Below are positions 6,231 through 8,910 of a stretch of 8,910 nucleotides of DNA, piece by piece. Both the position numbers and the translations under genes were made by a program. The notes under the pieces are model-generated. The model saw nothing but the letters and a program-made list of their open reading frames with translations, was not told where the DNA came from and did no database searches. Within the stretch, counting starts at the first letter, position 1. Every line of letters starts with the position of its first letter. Source of the stretch: Methylocapsa sp. (GTDB lineage: Bacteria; Pseudomonadota; Alphaproteobacteria; Rhizobiales; Beijerinckiaceae); assembly GCA_003162995.1 (NCBI GenBank), contig PLUZ01000327.1, positions 1 through 8,910 of the forward strand, in the 5' to 3' direction.

Positions 6231-7376
6231 ATGAGCGGAGACAAAGAGCTCATCGCTCTGATCGACCTGATTTATCAGGCAGCGCTCGACAATGATCTTT
6301 GGCCGGGGCTGCTGATCAAGCTTGCCGATGCCATGGGCGCGTCGCAGGTTAGCATGACCTCCCGGGACCAGCGAGCCGATATCTTCACGACGCTCTCGCC
6401 GCGCACCGATCCGGATTTCCTTGCTTCGTACAGGCAATACTGGAGGCTCCAAAATCCGCTTTGGCAGCGAACCACATCCTGGCGAGTCGGTGAAATTTAC
6501 CTGCTGGACAATCTCGTGCCGAGAAGGGATTACTCGGCCACTCCCGTATTTAACGAATGGTGGCAGCCATCCGGGCGCGGCCTTGCGGCGGCAGGCGCCA
6601 ATTTGCTGGTTGAAGAGCAGTTTTCGGTCTTGGTCTACTTTGCCAATCGGCCTGGCAAGGATGCCCTGACCGACCAGCAACTCTGGACCTTAAATGTAGC
6701 ATTGCGGCACCTCATCAGAGCCGTGCGCATAAATCGACGGCTCTGTGAACTCGATATCAAGCACGTCGCCGCGACGGAGCGGTTCGAGGCCTTTTCACAG
6801 GGCGCTTTGCTGGCCGATGCTTTGGGCAGAGTGGTTCGCGCGAATGCCGCTGCGAAAGCGATGCTCGACAAGGGCAGCGGAATAATTCTGGACAAGGGAC
6901 GTCTCGCCGCCGCCGGCTGCCCGGATCTTTTGCAAAGGCTGATCGCCTCCTGCGCGCTAACCGCTCCCGCAGCAGGTGGCCCTGGCGGAGAACTGAAAAT
7001 TCCGCGCGAGCTTCCCATGTTGCCCCTCGTAGTGACGGTGACGCCGCTTCGCTCCAAGGTCCGGCTTGCGGACGTTCCCTGGATCGGCGTCGGGACTCCC
7101 GTCGCGATCGTCACGGTGAGCGACCCTGATCTCGACCGGCGGCGGCGGGAGAAAAATCTGCGCAGCCGCTTCAGCCTGACCTCCGCGGAGTCGAGACTGG
7201 CCGTCGAGATTTTGAAAGGGGATGGCCGCGCGGCCGCCGCGAAGCGGCGCGGAATCTCCGACGCGACGGCCAAAACCCAACTCGCGAGCATTTTCGACAA
7301 GACCGGAACCCACCGGCAGGCTGAACTCATTCGTCTCCTGCTCGATGCCGCCGATGCGCAAGAAATGGAAGAATGA
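6231..7376 (+). CDS. LuxR-type transcriptional regulator with N-terminal sensor region, 381 aa
   Basis: The ATG at 6231 has AGGA at 6220-6223, 7 bases away. The C-terminal helix-turn-helix covers about 314-371: FSLTSAESRLAVEILKGDGR, then the recognition part GISDATAKTQLASIFDKTGT and HRQAELIRLL, which is the LuxR/GerE pattern with its usual FDKTGT-RQAEL ending. The N-terminal half (about 1-175) starts with IDLIYQAALDNDLWP and contains SPRTDP (56-61), NPLW (75-78) and TPVFNEWW (104-111), conserved with the downstream paralogue. Residues about 188-245 (LLADALGRVVRANAAAKAML) look PAS-like. It lacks a response-regulator receiver domain, and I cannot assign it to the acyl-homoserine-lactone class: the W-Y-D-P-W pattern of that binding domain is not clear. 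The ligand is unknown. Its targets may include itself or the nearby paralogue. There is no adjacent luxI-type synthase in the window. Confidence 0.9.
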   Translation: MSGDKELIALIDLIYQAALDNDLWPGLLIKLADAMGASQVSMTSRDQRADIFTTLSPRTDPDFLASYRQYWRLQNPLWQRTTSWRVGEIYLLDNLVPRRDYSATPVFNEWWQPSGRGLAAAGANLLVEEQFSVLVYFANRPGKDALTDQQLWTLNVALRHLIRAVRINRRLCELDIKHVAATERFEAFSQGALLADALGRVVRANAAAKAMLDKGSGIILDKGRLAAAGCPDLLQRLIASCALTAPAAGGPGGELKIPRELPMLPLVVTVTPLRSKVRLADVPWIGVGTPVAIVTVSDPDLDRRRREKNLRSRFSLTSAESRLAVEILKGDGRAAAAKRRGISDATAKTQLASIFDKTGTHRQAELIRLLLDAADAQEMEE

Positions 7377-7476
7377 GCGCCACCGGCATGACCGGCGCCA
7401 AAGCCGATCGCCTGATTTATTTGTTAGGATCGCAGCGGAAATCAAAAATTGTTGCGCTCGAATCAGGCACCAAGAA

Positions 7477-7496
7477 CGGCTATGCCGCGTTTTTTT
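7477..7496 (+). terminator. Weak intrinsic-terminator-like site
   Basis: A 4-bp GC stem, CGGC (7477-7480) and GCCG (7484-7487) with a TAT loop, is followed two bases later by seven Ts (7490-7496), 101 bp past the LuxR-type stop. The stem is short, so efficiency is doubtful. A GC-rich partial inverted repeat (7377-7398) directly after the stop is another candidate 3'-end structure. Confidence 0.35.
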
Positions 7497-7629
7497 AGCG
7501 TGAATCTTTTAACTGCGCTAATTCCGCCAAAGTGACGTCAAAACAATGCGCTTGGTTCTTCTCGAGGAATTTGGCGCGATAGGCTTTTTGGCAAGTGGGA
7601 TGCCACGTTTTAGCTAGTTCATTTGACAT
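7495..7629 (-). CDS. Possible small protein, 44 aa, unrecognised
   Basis: An ATG at 7629 opens a 44-codon minus-strand frame ending in TAA at 7497-7495. The translation has a balanced, globular-looking composition (begins MSNELAKTWHPTCQKAYRAK, later CFDVTLAELAQL) with two cysteines, Cys13 and Cys29. The frame stays open upstream for about 16 more codons from a TTG. Against it: no Shine-Dalgarno is visible and GC at third positions is only about half (21 of 44), below the neighbours. It could be a remnant of a larger gene. Low confidence. Confidence 0.28.
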   Translation of the reverse strand: MSNELAKTWHPTCQKAYRAKFLEKNQAHCFDVTLAELAQLKDSR

Positions 7630-7665
7630 GGACAAGTCTTGAATGGGTTGACCGGCATCTATAGC

Positions 7666-7705
7666 GCTTCCCAATCAGATGGAATCACGTGATCAAAACG
7701 GAAGC
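7666..7705. repeat. Imperfect palindromic repeat-like segment
   Basis: Arms GCTTCC (7666-7671) and GGAAGC (7700-7705) enclose a perfect 10-bp palindrome ATCACGTGAT (7684-7693). The context resembles dispersed intergenic repeats of Hyphomicrobiales with AGCGCTTCC ends, but this is from memory. The inner palindrome could instead be a protein-binding site. Confidence 0.3.
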
Positions 7706-7876
7706 TCACAGATTCAAAGCTTAGAACAATGTCTTATGGAAAAACCTGGCAACTTTCTGGAACTTGCTCTATGAGATGATCAAGTAGGCAAATAAATAAT
7801 TTTTAATTTATATTATTGTAACATAGTTTGCATTCAATATTCTAATATAAAACATTGTTGTAAAGGAAAATATTAT

Positions 7877-7900
7877 ATGCCTTGTTTCATTATACTCTAG
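7877..7900 (+). CDS. Possible 7-codon leader peptide upstream of the second paralogue
   Basis: ATG at 7877 opens MPCFIIL followed by TAG (7898-7900). It is preceded by AAAGGA (7862-7867) with 9 bases of spacing, a better ribosome binding site than the downstream gene has. Its stop is 17 bases before the ATG at 7918, so translation of the paralogue could be coupled to it. It may be chance. Confidence 0.2.
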   Translation: MPCFIIL

Positions 7901-7917
7901 CCAGTTGGTGTTCTGCG

Positions 7918-8838
7918 ATGGGCCAGGAAGACGACATTCTCACCTTGATCGACCTGATCTATGAGACCGCGTTCGACAGCACTCTATGGCCGGTGGCTCT
8001 CACAAGGCTTGCCGACACGACGGGGACGGCGCAGGTTGCCTTGGCTTCCTTGGACCGTCGCGCCCATATCTATGATTCGATCGCCCCGCGTACCGATCCA
8101 GTCATGGACGCGAGATACAAGAACTATTGGGCATTTCATGATCCGCTTTGGCCTCTCATGACCAAGCAGCCTCCCGGCACAGTCTTTTCGATCGATAGCA
8201 TCATGTCGCGAAAAGAGTTTTCTTCAACACCCGTGTTCAACGAGTGGTTTCGCCCGGCCGAATTTGGGCCTGCGTCGATGGGGTCAAATTTGCTCGTTGG
8301 GGACCAGGTTTCAGCTTTGATCTGCGTCGCCAATACGCCGAAGAACGATCACATAAGCGAGAAGCAAACGCTTGCCTTCAAGGCCGCGCTGCCGCACATC
8401 GACCGCGCCGTGCGAATTCATCGAGAGCTTCGGATTCGCGATCTCGACCATGATACCGCACCCGCCCGGCTTGAATGTCTGCAGCGGAGCGTAATGCTGG
8501 TCGATGGCGCCGCGAGGGTGCTATTCGCCAATGCCGCGGCCCGGTGGCTGCTTGGCTCTGGCGGCGGACTCATCCTCAGAGCCGGCTGCCTGCACAGCAC
8601 TGGCGACTCGGACATAGTCCAAGGATTGATCGCCTCCTGCACGCGCAAGGCCCGCGCGCCACACGGTCCTGGCGGAGAAATGTCGGTAAGGCGCGGCCCG
8701 CGCCGTTCACCCCTACGCGTGACGGTGACGCCTCTGCGGTCAAAGGGCACCATTGCGGAGCTTCCCTGGCTCGGCCTCGGTATTCCCGTGGCCATGGTGA
8801 CTGTCGTCGATTCGGCCAGGGAAAAATGGATGAACTAG
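7918..8838 (+). CDS. LuxR-type regulator paralogue lacking the DNA-binding domain, 306 aa
   Basis: From the ATG at 7918 (MGQEDDILTLIDLIYETAFD) the protein aligns to the upstream regulator with no gap for 300 residues, about 134 identical by my count. Landmarks fall at the same numbers: PRTDP 57-61, TPVFNEW 104-110, NLLV 124-127, RAVRI 163-167, LIAS 237-240, PGGE 251-254, VTVTPLRSK 268-276. This supports the 7918 start over a TTG 36 bases earlier. After VTVVDS the two part: the upstream protein runs on through RRRREK into its helix-turn-helix, while this one ends REKWMN-stop. No helix-turn-helix is encoded in the 72 bases left in the window, in any frame. The TAG shares its G with the first base of a dispersed repeat. 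The body has no stops or frameshifts. It may be a working sensor-only protein, a possible antagonist of the full regulator, or a recently truncated gene. The Shine-Dalgarno is poor. Confidence 0.8.
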   Translation: MGQEDDILTLIDLIYETAFDSTLWPVALTRLADTTGTAQVALASLDRRAHIYDSIAPRTDPVMDARYKNYWAFHDPLWPLMTKQPPGTVFSIDSIMSRKEFSSTPVFNEWFRPAEFGPASMGSNLLVGDQVSALICVANTPKNDHISEKQTLAFKAALPHIDRAVRIHRELRIRDLDHDTAPARLECLQRSVMLVDGAARVLFANAAARWLLGSGGGLILRAGCLHSTGDSDIVQGLIASCTRKARAPHGPGGEMSVRRGPRRSPLRVTVTPLRSKGTIAELPWLGLGIPVAMVTVVDSAREKWMN

Positions 8839-8910
8839 ACCATGATCGCTTCAAAAGGAATCGCTCATGGTCTCCATCTCTTTGTTTTGCCGCATGATCT
8901 TATCCAAAAA
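8838..8910. repeat. Dispersed Hyphomicrobiales-type intergenic repeat, cut by the window end
   Basis: GACCATGA (8838-8845) and TCATGGTC (8865-8872) are perfect 8-bp inverted arms around 19 bases. The sequence continues to GCATGATCTTATCC and an A-run at the window end. I recognise this type (GCATGATC...TTATCC...) from memory as abundant in Hyphomicrobiales genomes. Its other end lies outside the window. Confidence 0.6.

Larger units (their letters stand above)
7377..7917. other. 541-bp gap between the two paralogues, with an 81% AT core
   Basis: The first half has moderate GC and holds the terminator-like site, the possible small minus-strand ORF and the palindromic segment. The second half turns sharply AT-rich: in 7801-7890 only 17 of 90 bases are G or C. 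This stretch ends just before the second paralogue and presumably contains its promoter. TTGTAA (7816-7821) and TATTCT (7838-7843), 16 apart, are one weak candidate pair among many in such sequence. Confidence 0.75.

Noticed and set aside
5923..6234. 103-codon plus-strand frame whose stop overlaps the LuxR-type start (ATGA)
   Set aside because: The overlap would suit coupled translation, but it starts at TTG without a ribosome binding site and shows no GC bias at third positions. The regulator has its own Shine-Dalgarno.
6009..6680. Minus-strand frame of 223 codons over the start of the LuxR-type gene
   Set aside because: It is antisense to codons conserved between the two paralogues.
7679..7774. 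31-codon plus-strand frame in the gap between the paralogues
   Set aside because: It starts inside a palindromic repeat-like segment, has no Shine-Dalgarno and no recognisable motif.
6231..8838. Quorum-sensing pair or solo acyl-homoserine-lactone receptor
   Set aside because: There is no synthase gene in the window, and the conserved ligand-pocket pattern of that receptor family is not evident in either protein.
1..8910. CRISPR array, tRNA, rRNA, transposase or phage genes
   Set aside because: I looked for regular repeat-spacer arrays, tRNA-like arms and element genes on both strands and saw none. The repeats present are short palindromes or coding tandem repeats.

Overview
The window comes from a GC-rich alphaproteobacterial chromosome. 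GuaA, LeuC and L19 all read like Hyphomicrobiales (Rhizobiales) proteins. The intergenic repeats resemble, from memory, repeats of the Beijerinckiaceae/Methylocystaceae/Bradyrhizobium group. The family-level placement is inference and was not searched.

Layout, left to right. The left edge holds the first 374 codons of guaA (GMP synthase) on the minus strand, cut by the window. A 392-bp gap follows (1124-1515), dominated by nested inverted repeats whose centre is a parS-like 16-mer. Next are two small convergent genes for secreted proteins: a plus-strand protein with an H-type-lectin-like domain (1516-1890) and a minus-strand, four-cysteine, Thr/Ser/Gly-rich protein built from DNA tandem repeats (2017-2409). 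Then come leuC (minus, complete, with a strong hairpin just past its stop), a divergent PhnB-like VOC protein (plus), rplS (minus) and an unrecognised single-pass membrane protein (minus). These are the housekeeping and ordinary chromosomal part.

The right third holds two tandem plus-strand paralogues about 540 bp apart. The first (6231-7376, 381 aa) is a complete LuxR-type regulator with an N-terminal sensor region and a C-terminal helix-turn-helix. The second (7918-8838, 306 aa) aligns to it without a gap over 300 residues (about 134 identities counted by eye). It then stops exactly where the helix-turn-helix should begin. The base that completes its stop codon is also the first base of a dispersed inverted repeat that runs to the window end. 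The gap before it contains an 81% AT stretch, a possible 7-codon leader peptide and a possible minus-strand small ORF.

How the genes work together: guaA, leuC and rplS are independent housekeeping genes (purine synthesis, leucine synthesis, translation). The two small secreted proteins may be a surface or extracellular pair, but only proximity and composition suggest it. The regulator and its domain-less copy are the most interesting unit: a sensor-only paralogue could antagonise or titrate the full regulator, or be a decaying gene. I see no CRISPR array, tRNA, rRNA, transposase or recognisable defence system.
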